Of a stretch of DNA of 64,000 bases, positions 51,750 through 60,638 are shown piece by piece (the stretch's first letter is position 1; each line of letters begins with the position of its first letter). The DNA comes from Bacteroidota bacterium. GTDB taxonomy: Bacteria > Bacteroidota > Bacteroidia > Sphingobacteriales > Sphingobacteriaceae. A model generated the notes under the pieces. It had not been told where the DNA came from. It searched no databases and saw nothing but the letters and a program-made list of their open reading frames with translations. The translations under genes and the position numbers were made by a program. The stretch lies in NCBI GenBank assembly GCA_013288685.1, contig JABDBM010000007.1, positions 1-64,000 of the forward strand. The letters run 5' to 3'.

Positions 51750-52574
51750 TTATACAACATGTGCCAATTCCTCATTGACAATTTCGTCGTAAAAATTGTA
51801 ATAATTTTCGAAATCTGCGGTGGATTCGAACTCTAAAACTGATTTATTGCTGTTTTTAACATTATTTAACACATCTTCGTCGATATTTTCGGCAGCCAAA
51901 ACTATCCCATCGCTGTATTGGATAGCACCTGCATATAATGCCGAATTGGTACCCGGGTTATAAACCTCGGTATGTTTTTCGGTCATATCGCCCATCACCG
52001 CTTTTTGGGCAAAATCTGGTCCCATTTGCCCGGTGAAGTCATTTTCATAGATCGAATAAATAACTTTCGAGTTTTTAAAGGTAGGATCGTCTTTGTAAGT
52101 TGTTTTCAGGTAAGCCGGTACAAGTGCACCCATCCAGCCATGGCAATGGATAACATCCGGAGCCCAGCCTAATTTTTTAACGGTTTCCAGCGCTCCTTTG
52201 CAAAAGAAAATCATCCGCTCATCGTTGTCGTCATAAAACTTACCGTCTTTATCGGTAAATACATGCTTCCGCTGAAAATATTCTTCGTTATCCAAAAAAT
52301 AAACCTGCATCCGGGCCGCAGGGATCGAAGCAACTTTAATAATCAACGGATTATCATTATCATTAATGATAATGTTCATTCCCGATAAACGGATCACTTC
52401 ATGTAACCGGTTCCTGCGCTCGTTAATATTTCCGAAACGGGGCATCAGGATACGAATTTCGTAACCCTTGTCCTGCATAGCCTGCGGAAGCTGGCGCGTA
52501 ATTTCAGAAATTTTTGAGAGTTCAAGGAAAGGAGACATTTCGTGAGTTATAAACAAAAGCTTAGATTTACCCAT
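51750..52574 (-). CDS. Glycogen/starch synthase-like protein (GT5 N-terminal domain only)
   Basis: 274 residues from ATG 52574. It corresponds to the N-terminal catalytic domain of glycogen synthase: 'LLFITHEMSPFLELSKISEITRQLPQAM' (the usual KVGGLaDV is changed) and 'APDVIHCHGWMGALVPAYLKTTY'. A full GlgA is ~470-500 residues with a second Rossmann domain carrying the ADP-glucose site; that half is absent here and no fragment of it follows. It is therefore either a non-catalytic relative or needs a partner. Divergent from panC. Confidence 0.88.
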   Translation of the reverse strand: MGKSKLLFITHEMSPFLELSKISEITRQLPQAMQDKGYEIRILMPRFGNINERRNRLHEVIRLSGMNIIINDNDNPLIIKVASIPAARMQVYFLDNEEYFQRKHVFTDKDGKFYDDNDERMIFFCKGALETVKKLGWAPDVIHCHGWMGALVPAYLKTTYKDDPTFKNSKVIYSIYENDFTGQMGPDFAQKAVMGDMTEKHTEVYNPGTNSALYAGAIQYSDGIVLAAENIDEDVLNNVKNSNKSVLEFESTADFENYYNFYDEIVNEELAHVV

Positions 52575-52673
52575 CACTGTATCGATATTAAATTAAATAT
52601 AAAGAGGTCAAAAAAATTTGAGTGTGCAAATATAAGCATTATTATATGAACTGGCAACCAATTACGCAAGTAC

Positions 52674-52706
52674 TTTTGGTAATTTTTAAGAAATAGTACA
52701 CCTTTG
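52674..52706 (+). promoter_or_regulatory. Possible panC promoter (TTTTG-N20-CACCTTTG)
   Basis: TTTTG at 52674-52678 and CACCTTTG at 52699-52706 fit the Bacteroidota -33/-7 pair with 20-base spacing and one -7 mismatch. This gives a leader of about 18 bases before the TTG start of panC. Confidence 0.45.
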
Positions 52707-52730
52707 CCAAGTTTTTTTATTTAAAATCGA

Positions 52731-53570
52731 TTGAAAACCTTTATTACCAAACAGTCTCTCGCCGCTTATTTACAGCTAATACGCGCTTCGGGTAAAACCA
52801 TTGGCTTTGTACCTACTATGGGGGCATTGCACCAGGGACACCTGAGTTTAATTGAACTGGCGCGGCAGCATAACGATGTGGTGGTGTGCAGTATTTTTGT
52901 AAATCCCACCCAGTTTAACGACCCAAAGGACCTGGAAAAATACCCCCGCCCCATAGCGGCCGATACGCATTTGCTGCAACAGGCAAAAGCTGATATATTG
53001 TTCAATCCCGGGGTAAAGGAGATGTATGATGATAATGAACAATGGCATTTAAACATAGGGGAATTGGAGCATTTACTGGAAGGAAAATTTCGCCCCGGCC
53101 ATTACCAGGGCGTTACCCAGGTGGTTTATAAACTGTTTAACATGGTGAAACCCGATACCGCCTTTTTTGGCCAAAAAGACTACCAGCAGTTTTTAGTAAT
53201 CAGTAAATTGGTTGAGCTGATGAATATGCCAGTTGAACTGGTCATGTGCCCCATTAAACGCGAAGATGACGGATTGGCCATGAGCTCGCGGAATATTCAT
53301 TTAAGCGCGGACGAACACAGGCATGCACTCGTTTTATCCAAAACATTAAATTGGGCTAAGGCTAATTTTGATGGTAGTAATTTTGACGTACTGCAAAAGG
53401 AGGCAGAACGAATGATTAATGCAGAAGATGGTGTTGCTTTGGAATATTTTGAAATTGCGGATGGGGGTACCCTTCATCCGGCGGATGCCGCTTCAAAAAA
53501 AGTAGTGGCTTTGGTGGCAGCTAAAGTTGGTAAAACGCGGTTGATTGATAATGTTTTGTTGAGATCATAA
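52731..53570 (+). CDS. panC: Pantoate-beta-alanine ligase
   Basis: 279 residues. ATP-binding 'GFVPTMGALHQGHLSLIELA' (HxGH motif), 'VVCSIFVNPTQFNDPKDLEKYPR', 'GQKDYQQFLVISKLVELMNM' and 'DGLAMSSRNIHLS' are all standard. It joins pantoate and beta-alanine to pantothenate for CoA. The start is TTG at 52731; no ATG is available upstream in frame and the family N-terminus fits. It is divergent from the glycogen-synthase-like gene, as is common in this phylum. Confidence 0.97.
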   Translation: MKTFITKQSLAAYLQLIRASGKTIGFVPTMGALHQGHLSLIELARQHNDVVVCSIFVNPTQFNDPKDLEKYPRPIAADTHLLQQAKADILFNPGVKEMYDDNEQWHLNIGELEHLLEGKFRPGHYQGVTQVVYKLFNMVKPDTAFFGQKDYQQFLVISKLVELMNMPVELVMCPIKREDDGLAMSSRNIHLSADEHRHALVLSKTLNWAKANFDGSNFDVLQKEAERMINAEDGVALEYFEIADGGTLHPADAASKKVVALVAAKVGKTRLIDNVLLRS

Positions 53571-53573
53571 TTA

Positions 53574-54026
53574 ATGTTAATAGAGGAAATTAGCGCTGCG
53601 CAAGAAATAAAAGCGATGAATAAAAAGCAACTTTTAGAGTTTATACCGTTAGTAGTTTTCTTATTGTCGGGGATAGGTATACTTTTTAAGGCGCCCTATT
53701 GTACATGGATAGCAACGGGCAGCGCATCGTTACTTGCGATAGTTTATTCTAACGGTTCAAATTGGTTGTTTGCTGGGTTTGGAATATCAAAAATGCAAAC
53801 TAAAATAGCAGGCTATGCGTTTGCTGCAAATATGGTTGGGTGCATGTTTTGCTTGCTTCGGTGGCCTGGTGCTCAGTTTTACTGCATAGCGAGTTATGTG
53901 GGGCTGGCTTTGGTGGCAGGAATATCTTTATATAATTACAGAGTATCGGCTTACAAACAATTATTGTATAGAAGTTTTTTGTTTATAGTTATCCTTTCAA
54001 TGATATTCGGCTATAGAAGTTCATAG
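53574..54026 (+). CDS. Hypothetical integral membrane protein
   Basis: 150 residues with four or five hydrophobic segments ('FIPLVVFLLSGIGILF', 'WIATGSASLLAIVYS', 'IAGYAFAANMVGCMFCLL', 'YVGLALVAGISLY', 'FLFIVILSMIFGY'). The ATG at 53574 or the one at 53616 could start it; the second leaves all helices intact. No family recognised. It begins 3 bases after panC, so it is probably in the same transcript, but a role in pantothenate synthesis is not implied by sequence. Confidence 0.7.
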   Translation: MLIEEISAAQEIKAMNKKQLLEFIPLVVFLLSGIGILFKAPYCTWIATGSASLLAIVYSNGSNWLFAGFGISKMQTKIAGYAFAANMVGCMFCLLRWPGAQFYCIASYVGLALVAGISLYNYRVSAYKQLLYRSFLFIVILSMIFGYRSS

Positions 54027-54111
54027 GCCTAATTCCACAATATTATTACTATTTCAAATTACCTTCCTTCATATAAAACCCTAACTTTGCCCCTGCAAAA
54101 AATAATATTCC

Positions 54112-55509
54112 ATGAGTTTCAGAACCGAACACGATACCATGGGCGAGGTACAGGTACCTGCCGACAAATACTGGGGCGCGCAAACAGAACGGAGCCGCAA
54201 TAACTTTAAAATTGGTCCGGAGGCGTCAATGCCAAAGGAAATTATTGCCGCTTTTGCTTATCTTAAAAAGGCTGCCGCTTACACTAATACTGATTGCGGT
54301 GTACTACCCGCCGAAAAACGAGATCAGATTGCTCAAGTTTGCGACGAAATTTTAACCGGCGCGCTATCTGCCGAATTTCCGCTGGTGATTTGGCAAACCG
54401 GCTCGGGTACGCAATCAAATATGAATGTGAACGAGGTGATTGCTAACCGTGCGCACGTATTGGCCGGCAATAAATTGGGCGAGGGTAAAACATTTATCCA
54501 TCCTAATGATGATGTCAACAAATCGCAGTCATCAAACGATACCTATCCTACCGCCATGCACATTGCGGCTTATAAAATGGTGATGGATGTAACTATCCCC
54601 GGTATTGAAAAATTGCGCGATACCCTGCAGGCAAAATCCGAAGCTTTTAAAACGGTTGTAAAAATTGGCCGTACGCACTTGATGGACGCCACGCCGCTTA
54701 CCCTGGGCCAGGAATTTTCTGGTTATGTATCACAGCTTAATCATGGTTTAAAGGCATTACGCAACACACTCGACCATTTATCAGAATTGGCGCTTGGCGG
54801 CACCGCTGTAGGTACCGGCATCAATACCCCCAAAGGTTACGATGTAAAAGTGGCCGAGTACATTGCCAAATTTACCAACCTGCCATTCCGCACTGCCGAA
54901 AATAAATTTGAAGCCCTTGCCGCTCACGATGCCATTGTGGAAAGCCATGGCGCATTAAAGCAAATTGCGGTATCGCTGATGAAAATAGCCAATGATATCC
55001 GTATGCTGGCCTCAGGGCCACGATCGGGTATTGGGGAGATACATATTCCGGATAACGAACCAGGTTCGTCTATCATGCCAGGAAAGGTAAATCCAACCCA
55101 AAACGAAGCGGTTACCATGGTGGCTGCGCAGGTGATGGGGAACGATGTTACCATCAGCATTGCCGGATCGAATGGGCATTACGAATTGAACGTATTTAAA
55201 CCGGTTATGGCTGCCAACTTTTTACAGTCGGCAAGGTTAATTGGCGATGCCTGTGTATCGTTTAATGACCATTGTGCCAATGGCATTGAGCCGAATTATG
55301 CAGGAATTAAAAAGCATTTGGAAAACTCATTGATGCTGGTAACTGCGCTAAACCCGCATATCGGCTATGAAAACGCTGCCAAAATAGCCAAGAAAGCTTT
55401 AAAAGAAAACCTTTCGCTCCGCGAAGCCGCCCTGGGTTTAGCATTGCTCACCAACGAGCAATTTGACCAATGGGTACGTCCCGAAGATATGATTGGAAGT
55501 TTAAAATAA
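54112..55509 (+). CDS. fumC: Class II fumarate hydratase
   Basis: 465 residues. It begins '[26 protein letters not shown]' and has '[21 protein letters not shown]', '[21 protein letters not shown]' and the superfamily signature '[15 protein letters not shown]'. It interconverts fumarate and malate in the TCA cycle. Class II enzymes have no iron-sulfur cluster and tolerate oxygen. Start ATG at 54112. Confidence 0.98.
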   Translation: MSFRTEHDTMGEVQVPADKYWGAQTERSRNNFKIGPEASMPKEIIAAFAYLKKAAAYTNTDCGVLPAEKRDQIAQVCDEILTGALSAEFPLVIWQTGSGTQSNMNVNEVIANRAHVLAGNKLGEGKTFIHPNDDVNKSQSSNDTYPTAMHIAAYKMVMDVTIPGIEKLRDTLQAKSEAFKTVVKIGRTHLMDATPLTLGQEFSGYVSQLNHGLKALRNTLDHLSELALGGTAVGTGINTPKGYDVKVAEYIAKFTNLPFRTAENKFEALAAHDAIVESHGALKQIAVSLMKIANDIRMLASGPRSGIGEIHIPDNEPGSSIMPGKVNPTQNEAVTMVAAQVMGNDVTISIAGSNGHYELNVFKPVMAANFLQSARLIGDACVSFNDHCANGIEPNYAGIKKHLENSLMLVTALNPHIGYENAAKIAKKALKENLSLREAALGLALLTNEQFDQWVRPEDMIGSLK

Positions 55510-55518
55510 AACGCGCAA

Positions 55519-55557
55519 CGCCTCACCCCAAACCCCTCTCTCCAAAGGAGAGGGGCT
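55519..55557. repeat. Dispersed hairpin repeat, family D, copy 2
   Basis: ACGCCTCACCCCAAACCCCTCTCTCCAAAGGAGAGGGGCTTT, nearly identical to 23118-23153. The stem CCCCTCTC(T)CC/GGAGAGGGG plus a T-run could end fumC transcription. A long reading frame across it is an artefact. Confidence 0.85.
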
Positions 55558-55568
55558 TTATAAATATC

Positions 55569-56078
55569 ATGCAAAAGCCTTTCGTCTTTCGCCTTTCTGC
55601 TTTCACCTTTCTGCTTTTAGCTTTCTTTTCCTGTCATCGCAATCCCAATACGCAAACACCCGGACAAAGCTATTTGCAGGGCGAGTGGCAGCAGGACTCT
55701 GTAACAATGCAATCGCAATTGGTTAGTTATTCGTTATATCGCCTTAAATTTAGCTGCGATTCGTTTTTTATGACAATAAACTCCTACAGCAAAGTAAATA
55801 CGGGTTCCGACAGTTGCATGAATTCAGGCCGTTGGGCCGAGTATACCAAGGGTACTTATGAGCAAAAAAGCGACACCCTGCACCTTAAGGGCCAGTTTTG
55901 CAATGCCGATATGACTTTAAAGGACGATAAGGGCTGTTTCCGCTCGGGCGATTATGAAGAGTATTTTAAGATCAGCAAAAAAACAGATTCACTGGTGCAG
56001 TTTGCCAGCACCACAAACGTTATCCCCATAAATGCACATTTGGTAAAAAGAACATCCTGCCATCCAAAACCATTGTAA
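55569..56078 (+). CDS. Small lipoprotein, function unknown
   Basis: 169 residues from ATG 55569; an earlier in-frame Met at 55470 lies inside fumC and reads through the family D repeat, so it is rejected. Signal peptide with lipobox 'LLAFFSC'. The mature part has paired Cys ('KFSCDSF', 'SDSCMNSG', 'QFCNADM', 'GCFRSG') that could form disulfides, and a beta-rich lipocalin-like or heparinase-like pattern cannot be decided. It is 1 base upstream of the S1/P1 nuclease gene. Confidence 0.78.
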   Translation: MQKPFVFRLSAFTFLLLAFFSCHRNPNTQTPGQSYLQGEWQQDSVTMQSQLVSYSLYRLKFSCDSFFMTINSYSKVNTGSDSCMNSGRWAEYTKGTYEQKSDTLHLKGQFCNADMTLKDDKGCFRSGDYEEYFKISKKTDSLVQFASTTNVIPINAHLVKRTSCHPKPL

Positions 56079-56079
56079 T

Positions 56080-56874
56080 ATGAAAACAAAATTTCTGAAA
56101 AAACTACTGCTAATCATAACCATTTTTTATGCTCCCCTGCAAACCATGGCCTGGGGTACCGAAGGACACCGTATTTGCGGCCAAATTGCCAGCTCGTACC
56201 TTACTCCAAAAGCCCGCAAAGCGCTGGAAGCAATTTTAGGGAATGAATCGTTAGCCTTAGCCAGTAATTGGGCCGATTTCATCAAATCAGACCCGGCGTA
56301 TAATTACTTATCAACCTGGCATTATATTGATTTCGATAAGCCATATACCTACCCCGAAATGCTGGATTATTTGACCAAGGATACCAAAGTTGACGCCTAC
56401 ACCAAGCTGCAATTTTTGATTGGTGAGTTAAAAAAGAAAGATCTAACCAAGGAAAACAGGTTATTATACGTGCACATGCTGATACATATTATTGAAGATG
56501 TACACCAGCCCATGCACACCGCGCACGAAGACGACAAAGGCGGCAACGACTTTAAAGTTAACTGGTTTAGCACCCCAACCAACCTGCATTCCGTTTGGGA
56601 TTCGCAACTCATAGAATTTCAGCAATTAAGCTATACCGAGTATACCTCGGCAATTAACCACACCACCCCTGCGCAACGCCAGGAATGGCAAAAGGCGCCG
56701 ATCAGCCAATGGCTGTTTGAGTCGAACCAGATTGCCGAGAAACTGTACACCGAAATAAAACCCGGCGATACGCTGAACTATAAATATAATTTCAACCACA
56801 TCGAAACAGTTAACCAGCAATTGCTTAAAGCAGGGGTGCGGTTAGCGGGGATATTGAATCAACTTTTTGGTTGA
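56080..56874 (+). CDS. S1/P1 nuclease, secreted
   Basis: 264 residues. The signal peptide ends at Ala24, so Trp25 ('AWGTEGHRI') becomes the mature N-terminus; in this family that Trp binds zinc with its amino group. Other zinc ligands: His30, 'ASNWADFIKSD', 'STWHYIDFD', 'HIIEDVHQPMH' and 'GGNDFKVNW'. It should cleave single-stranded nucleic acids or 3'-nucleotides in the periplasm or outside. It follows the lipoprotein gene with one base between. Confidence 0.95.
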   Translation: MKTKFLKKLLLIITIFYAPLQTMAWGTEGHRICGQIASSYLTPKARKALEAILGNESLALASNWADFIKSDPAYNYLSTWHYIDFDKPYTYPEMLDYLTKDTKVDAYTKLQFLIGELKKKDLTKENRLLYVHMLIHIIEDVHQPMHTAHEDDKGGNDFKVNWFSTPTNLHSVWDSQLIEFQQLSYTEYTSAINHTTPAQRQEWQKAPISQWLFESNQIAEKLYTEIKPGDTLNYKYNFNHIETVNQQLLKAGVRLAGILNQLFG

Positions 56875-56877
56875 TTT

Positions 56878-56949
56878 GTTGGAATGTTGTAAAGTTGAAA
56901 GGTTGTAATGTTACCTTTTCCCAACCTTCCAACTTTACAACATTCCAAC
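56878..56949. repeat. 28-bp inverted repeat (one mismatch)
   Basis: GTTGGAATGTTGTAAAGTTG... (56878-56905) pairs with ...CAACTTTACAACATTCCAAC (56922-56949), loop 16 bases. It fills the 90-base gap between the nuclease and phosphatase genes and would form a strong hairpin in the transcript. Confidence 0.92.
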
Positions 56950-56964
56950 CTTACAACATCATAA

Positions 56965-57402
56965 ATGAAAATACTAATGGTATGCCTCGGCAATATCTGC
57001 CGGTCGCCGCTGGCGCATGGCATAATGGAGCATTTGGCTAAAGAGAACGGACTGGATTGGGAGATAGAATCGGCCGGCACAGGAAATTGGCACGTTGGCG
57101 AAGGTCCCGACCGCCGCTCAACCCGCACGGCGCGTGAGCATGGTATTGATATTAGCAAGCAAATTTGCCGCCTGTTTAGGATAAGTGACTTTGATTATTA
57201 CGATAAAATATTTGTAATGGACCGGAGCAACCTCAGCGATATTTTATCTATGGCACGCAATGCTGAAGACGCTAAAAAAGTAGCCCTGCTATTGGGCGAT
57301 AAAATAGTACCCGATCCATACTATGACGACACGCAGTTCGAGCCTGTGTTTAGGATGATTGAGGCGGGGTGTAAGGAGATTATAGAGCCGTATTTACATT
57401 AG
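56965..57402 (+). CDS. Low-molecular-weight protein-tyrosine phosphatase
   Basis: 145 residues. P-loop 'VCLGNICRSP' (C7-x5-R13) starts at residue 6, as normal. The general-acid Asp is in 'VPDPYYDDTQF'. 'VMDRSNLSDI' is also typical. It removes phosphate from tyrosine residues, perhaps of Wzc-like kinases, but no capsule genes are next to it. Start ATG at 56965. Confidence 0.96.
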   Translation: MKILMVCLGNICRSPLAHGIMEHLAKENGLDWEIESAGTGNWHVGEGPDRRSTRTAREHGIDISKQICRLFRISDFDYYDKIFVMDRSNLSDILSMARNAEDAKKVALLLGDKIVPDPYYDDTQFEPVFRMIEAGCKEIIEPYLH

Positions 57403-57410
57403 CGGATCTC

Positions 57411-57532
57411 CTCTTTGTTATCCTGAACAAAGTGAAGGATCTTCCGAGCCATACTGTGCGCCGTTTAGTGCCAGCTTGGTTTGTTAAGCATATCGCAGAA
57501 GATCCTTCACTCGCGCTCAGGATGACAAAGGA
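57411..57532. repeat. Dispersed palindromic repeat, family B, copy 4
   Basis: CTTTGTTATCCTGAACAAAGTGAAGGATCTTC and GAAGATCCTTCACTCGCGCTCAGGATGACAAAG around a ~50-base spacer. It lies between convergent genes (phosphatase and RND pump), as does copy 3. Confidence 0.92.
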
Positions 57533-57536
57533 TTGT

Positions 57537-60500
57537 TTACTCAGCATGAGGAGCCTCATGATTTATATTTTCGTGAAACTTACCTGACTTGTACATAATC
57601 CGCATAATACTCGGCAATACAATTAATAACAACGGCAAGGCCACCACAAACCCGCCGATTACGGCAATAGCCAGGGGCTGATGTAATTGCGCGCCTGCGC
57701 CAATACCCAGGGCCAATGGCATCAGGGCTATTATCGCGCCAAGCGCAGTCATCAATTTGGGTCTTAAACGGGTGGAGATTGAATATATAACAGCCTCATC
57801 AACGCTGTTTTCTTCATTCTTTGCAAGGTTGTCGATAGCGCGTTGTTTAAATTGCAGGAAAGTAAAAATGGCATTTTCGCCGATGATGCCTACAATCATA
57901 ATCAACCCGGTGTAACTGCCTACGTTTAACGGAGTTTTGGTTAAGTACAATGCAAGCAAACTGCCTGATATCCCCAAAACCGCCACCACTAATATCAGCA
58001 ATGCAATGCGGAACTGTTTAAACAGGAACAGAATTACGCAAAAAACCAGCAAGCTCGATGTAATGAGAATAATCAAGAGCTCTTTAAACGACTGCTGCTG
58101 CTCGGCATAAGCGCCGCCATACTCCACATGATATCCCTGGGGCAGGCTTACTTTTTCCGCAATGTTCTTTTTAATGGCCGGCATTACCGTTCCCAGGTCG
58201 CTGCCTTCCAAACGGGCGCTTACTACGCCCATTGATTGCAGGTTTTCGCGGTCCATTTCCGCATCGCCGGGATTTAGATGCACCGAAGCCAGCTCCGAAA
58301 TTGGCACTAATTTACCACTTGGCGCAAATACCGTTTGATTGGCAATCCCCTGAACATTTAAATTGCGGTTGCCCGGGTATACCATCCGTATGGGCGACAA
58401 TTGCTGGCGCTCCAGCATGTTACCGATGACGTTACCTTCCAATGCGGTTTGCACCTGGAACTGCAGGCTGGTTGGGGTGATATTGTATTGTGCCAGCTTG
58501 CTGTAATACGGATCGATACTAACTGATGGCCCGGCAATTACTATACCGTTAAAAACATCGGCGGTGCCTTTTACATTTGTTACCACATCGGCCACCTGTT
58601 TTGATAGGCTTTGCAGTTTTTGCTGGTCGTCTCCAAATATTTTGATCTCGATAGGCTGTACAGACGACATCAGGTCGCCGAGCATATCGCTTATCACCTG
58701 GCCAAAGTCTATCCGTAAGGCGGGCTGGTTGGCTGCAATTTTTTGACGCAGGTCGCTTATTACTTCCTCCGTGGTTTTATCCCGTTTTTTCTTGAGCTGA
58801 ATCAAGTAATCGCCACGGTTAGGTTCCGTAATAAAAAAACCCATCTCAGTGCCGGTCCGCCGCGAATAGGCTGCTACTTCAGGCTCCGCAACAATAATTT
58901 TTTCAATTTGCCGCAACATACGGTCAGTTTCATCGAGCGAGGTTCCGGGAGGCGAAGAATAATCGAGCACAATACTTCCTTCATCCATCTCCGGTAAAAA
59001 TCCGGTTTCCAAAAGCGGCGGTACAATAACTATAGCGGCTATTAAACCAGCAATGATAATTAGGCTTACAAATGGCCTTAAAATAAACCACTTAACCCAA
59101 CGCTGTTTTTTTACATGGTGAACCTCCTCCTGTTTTTCTTTTACCGTACTATTGGCTTTGTGCCTGCTCAGGAAAATGAAAATGGTGGGTAATCCAATCC
59201 AGGTTACAAAAAAGGAGCACACCAGGGTAATAATCATGGTATTAGTCAACACCTTAAAATAGGCGCCGGCAACACCCGTCATTAGCAAAAACGGAATGAA
59301 TATAACGATGGTGCTGATGGACGAACCCAGCATAGCTGGGAAGAGGTAATCAATAGCAGTTTTAATCAGTTTTAGCGGATGCTCGCGCGGATGCTCTTCG
59401 TGGGTGCGGTGTATTTGTTCCATCACAACGATGGCATCGTCAATAATTAAACCCAGAGCAGCTGCGATGGCCCCCAGGGTCATAATGTTGAGGGTGTACC
59501 CGATAGCATAAATAACCCCTAAACTAAGGCAAAGCGTTACGGGTATAGTAATCAATATAGTGGCGCTGGCTTTAATGGAACGCAAAAAAATGATGGCGAC
59601 AATAATAGCAAGCAATAAGCCCACCCAAAGGCAATCGGTAACGCTTTTAATGGAGTCGTTCACAAAATCAGCCTGTTCGTAATAGGGCCTGATCGTTACA
59701 TCGCGCGGCAATATTTTTTGCAGTTTGGCTACCTTATCATCCATATCTGCCGATAGCGATACCAGGTTGGCATTGGGCTGTTTAATTACCGCTATCAAAA
59801 CACCATCGTGCCCGTTGGCATTGATGCGGGTGTATTCGATGCTTTCCTGTATAGCAATATCGGCAAAGTCTTTTAGCCGAACCACCCTTTTTCGATTATT
59901 GCTGATCACCAGGTTTTCCAGTTGATCCTTTGCGTTGATAGTGGCATCAGTTACCGTGAGGTAAAGCATTTTATAGTCGGACAGGTAACCTTCCGATTTT
60001 ACAAAATTGGTTGCAGCTAAGGTGGTGTTAATAATATCTGGCGTTAAGCCCAATGAGCTCATTTTCTGCTTGTTCAGCGTAAGCCAATATTCTTTGCCTT
60101 TGCCGCCGATTACCCTGATCTCAGAAACCCCATCCACTTGCGACAAAAATGGTTTTACCGTATAGGTGGCTAATTGGCGCAGTTCGATAGGTGAGCGCGA
60201 ATGACTTTCGAGTGTGTACCCGCTTACCGGTAAAATGGAAGGGTTCATTTTCTCCACCGTGATGCTTACATCTGCAGGGAGGTCGTTTTTTATCTGGTCA
60301 ATTTCGGCCTGTACCTTGGTAAGGCTGGCGTCTATATCTGCGTCCCACGACATAAAAGCCGAAATTTCGCAGCTACCACGGCTGGTTATGCTGCGCACAT
60401 CCTGCAAATCGGGTACTTGTTTAATGGCGTTTTCCAGCGGTTTGGTTACCGTCACCATCATTTTATTAACCGGCTGCAAACCTTCGTCGGCAATGATCTT

Positions 60501-60638
60501 TATTTTGGGGAAGGTCACTTCCGGGAACAGTGACGTTTGCAGCTTTGACCAGGCAAACACCCCGCCCAATATAATAATAGCCAAAACAAGGCTTATTGGT
60601 TTTCGGTGCGTTATAAAAGTATCTTTTATCGGGGTCAT
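57537..60638 (-). CDS. RND efflux pump, inner-membrane component
   Basis: 1033 residues, the normal AcrB-family length, with 12 helices and two large periplasmic loops. TM4 has the Asp pair in 'GLIIDDAIVVMEQIHRTHEE', and 'LLTGVAGAYF'-like and 'ATPVTLCLSLGVIYAIGY'-like segments are typical. No metal-site Met/Glu set of CusA/CzcA was evident, so it may be a drug/solute (HAE) type. It overlaps the adaptor gene by 4 bases (ATGA) and works with the TolC-like channel further upstream. Confidence 0.95.
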   Translation of the reverse strand: MTPIKDTFITHRKPISLVLAIIILGGVFAWSKLQTSLFPEVTFPKIKIIADEGLQPVNKMMVTVTKPLENAIKQVPDLQDVRSITSRGSCEISAFMSWDADIDASLTKVQAEIDQIKNDLPADVSITVEKMNPSILPVSGYTLESHSRSPIELRQLATYTVKPFLSQVDGVSEIRVIGGKGKEYWLTLNKQKMSSLGLTPDIINTTLAATNFVKSEGYLSDYKMLYLTVTDATINAKDQLENLVISNNRKRVVRLKDFADIAIQESIEYTRINANGHDGVLIAVIKQPNANLVSLSADMDDKVAKLQKILPRDVTIRPYYEQADFVNDSIKSVTDCLWVGLLLAIIVAIIFLRSIKASATILITIPVTLCLSLGVIYAIGYTLNIMTLGAIAAALGLIIDDAIVVMEQIHRTHEEHPREHPLKLIKTAIDYLFPAMLGSSISTIVIFIPFLLMTGVAGAYFKVLTNTMIITLVCSFFVTWIGLPTIFIFLSRHKANSTVKEKQEEVHHVKKQRWVKWFILRPFVSLIIIAGLIAAIVIVPPLLETGFLPEMDEGSIVLDYSSPPGTSLDETDRMLRQIEKIIVAEPEVAAYSRRTGTEMGFFITEPNRGDYLIQLKKKRDKTTEEVISDLRQKIAANQPALRIDFGQVISDMLGDLMSSVQPIEIKIFGDDQQKLQSLSKQVADVVTNVKGTADVFNGIVIAGPSVSIDPYYSKLAQYNITPTSLQFQVQTALEGNVIGNMLERQQLSPIRMVYPGNRNLNVQGIANQTVFAPSGKLVPISELASVHLNPGDAEMDRENLQSMGVVSARLEGSDLGTVMPAIKKNIAEKVSLPQGYHVEYGGAYAEQQQSFKELLIILITSSLLVFCVILFLFKQFRIALLILVVAVLGISGSLLALYLTKTPLNVGSYTGLIMIVGIIGENAIFTFLQFKQRAIDNLAKNEENSVDEAVIYSISTRLRPKLMTALGAIIALMPLALGIGAGAQLHQPLAIAVIGGFVVALPLLLIVLPSIMRIMYKSGKFHENINHEAPHAE

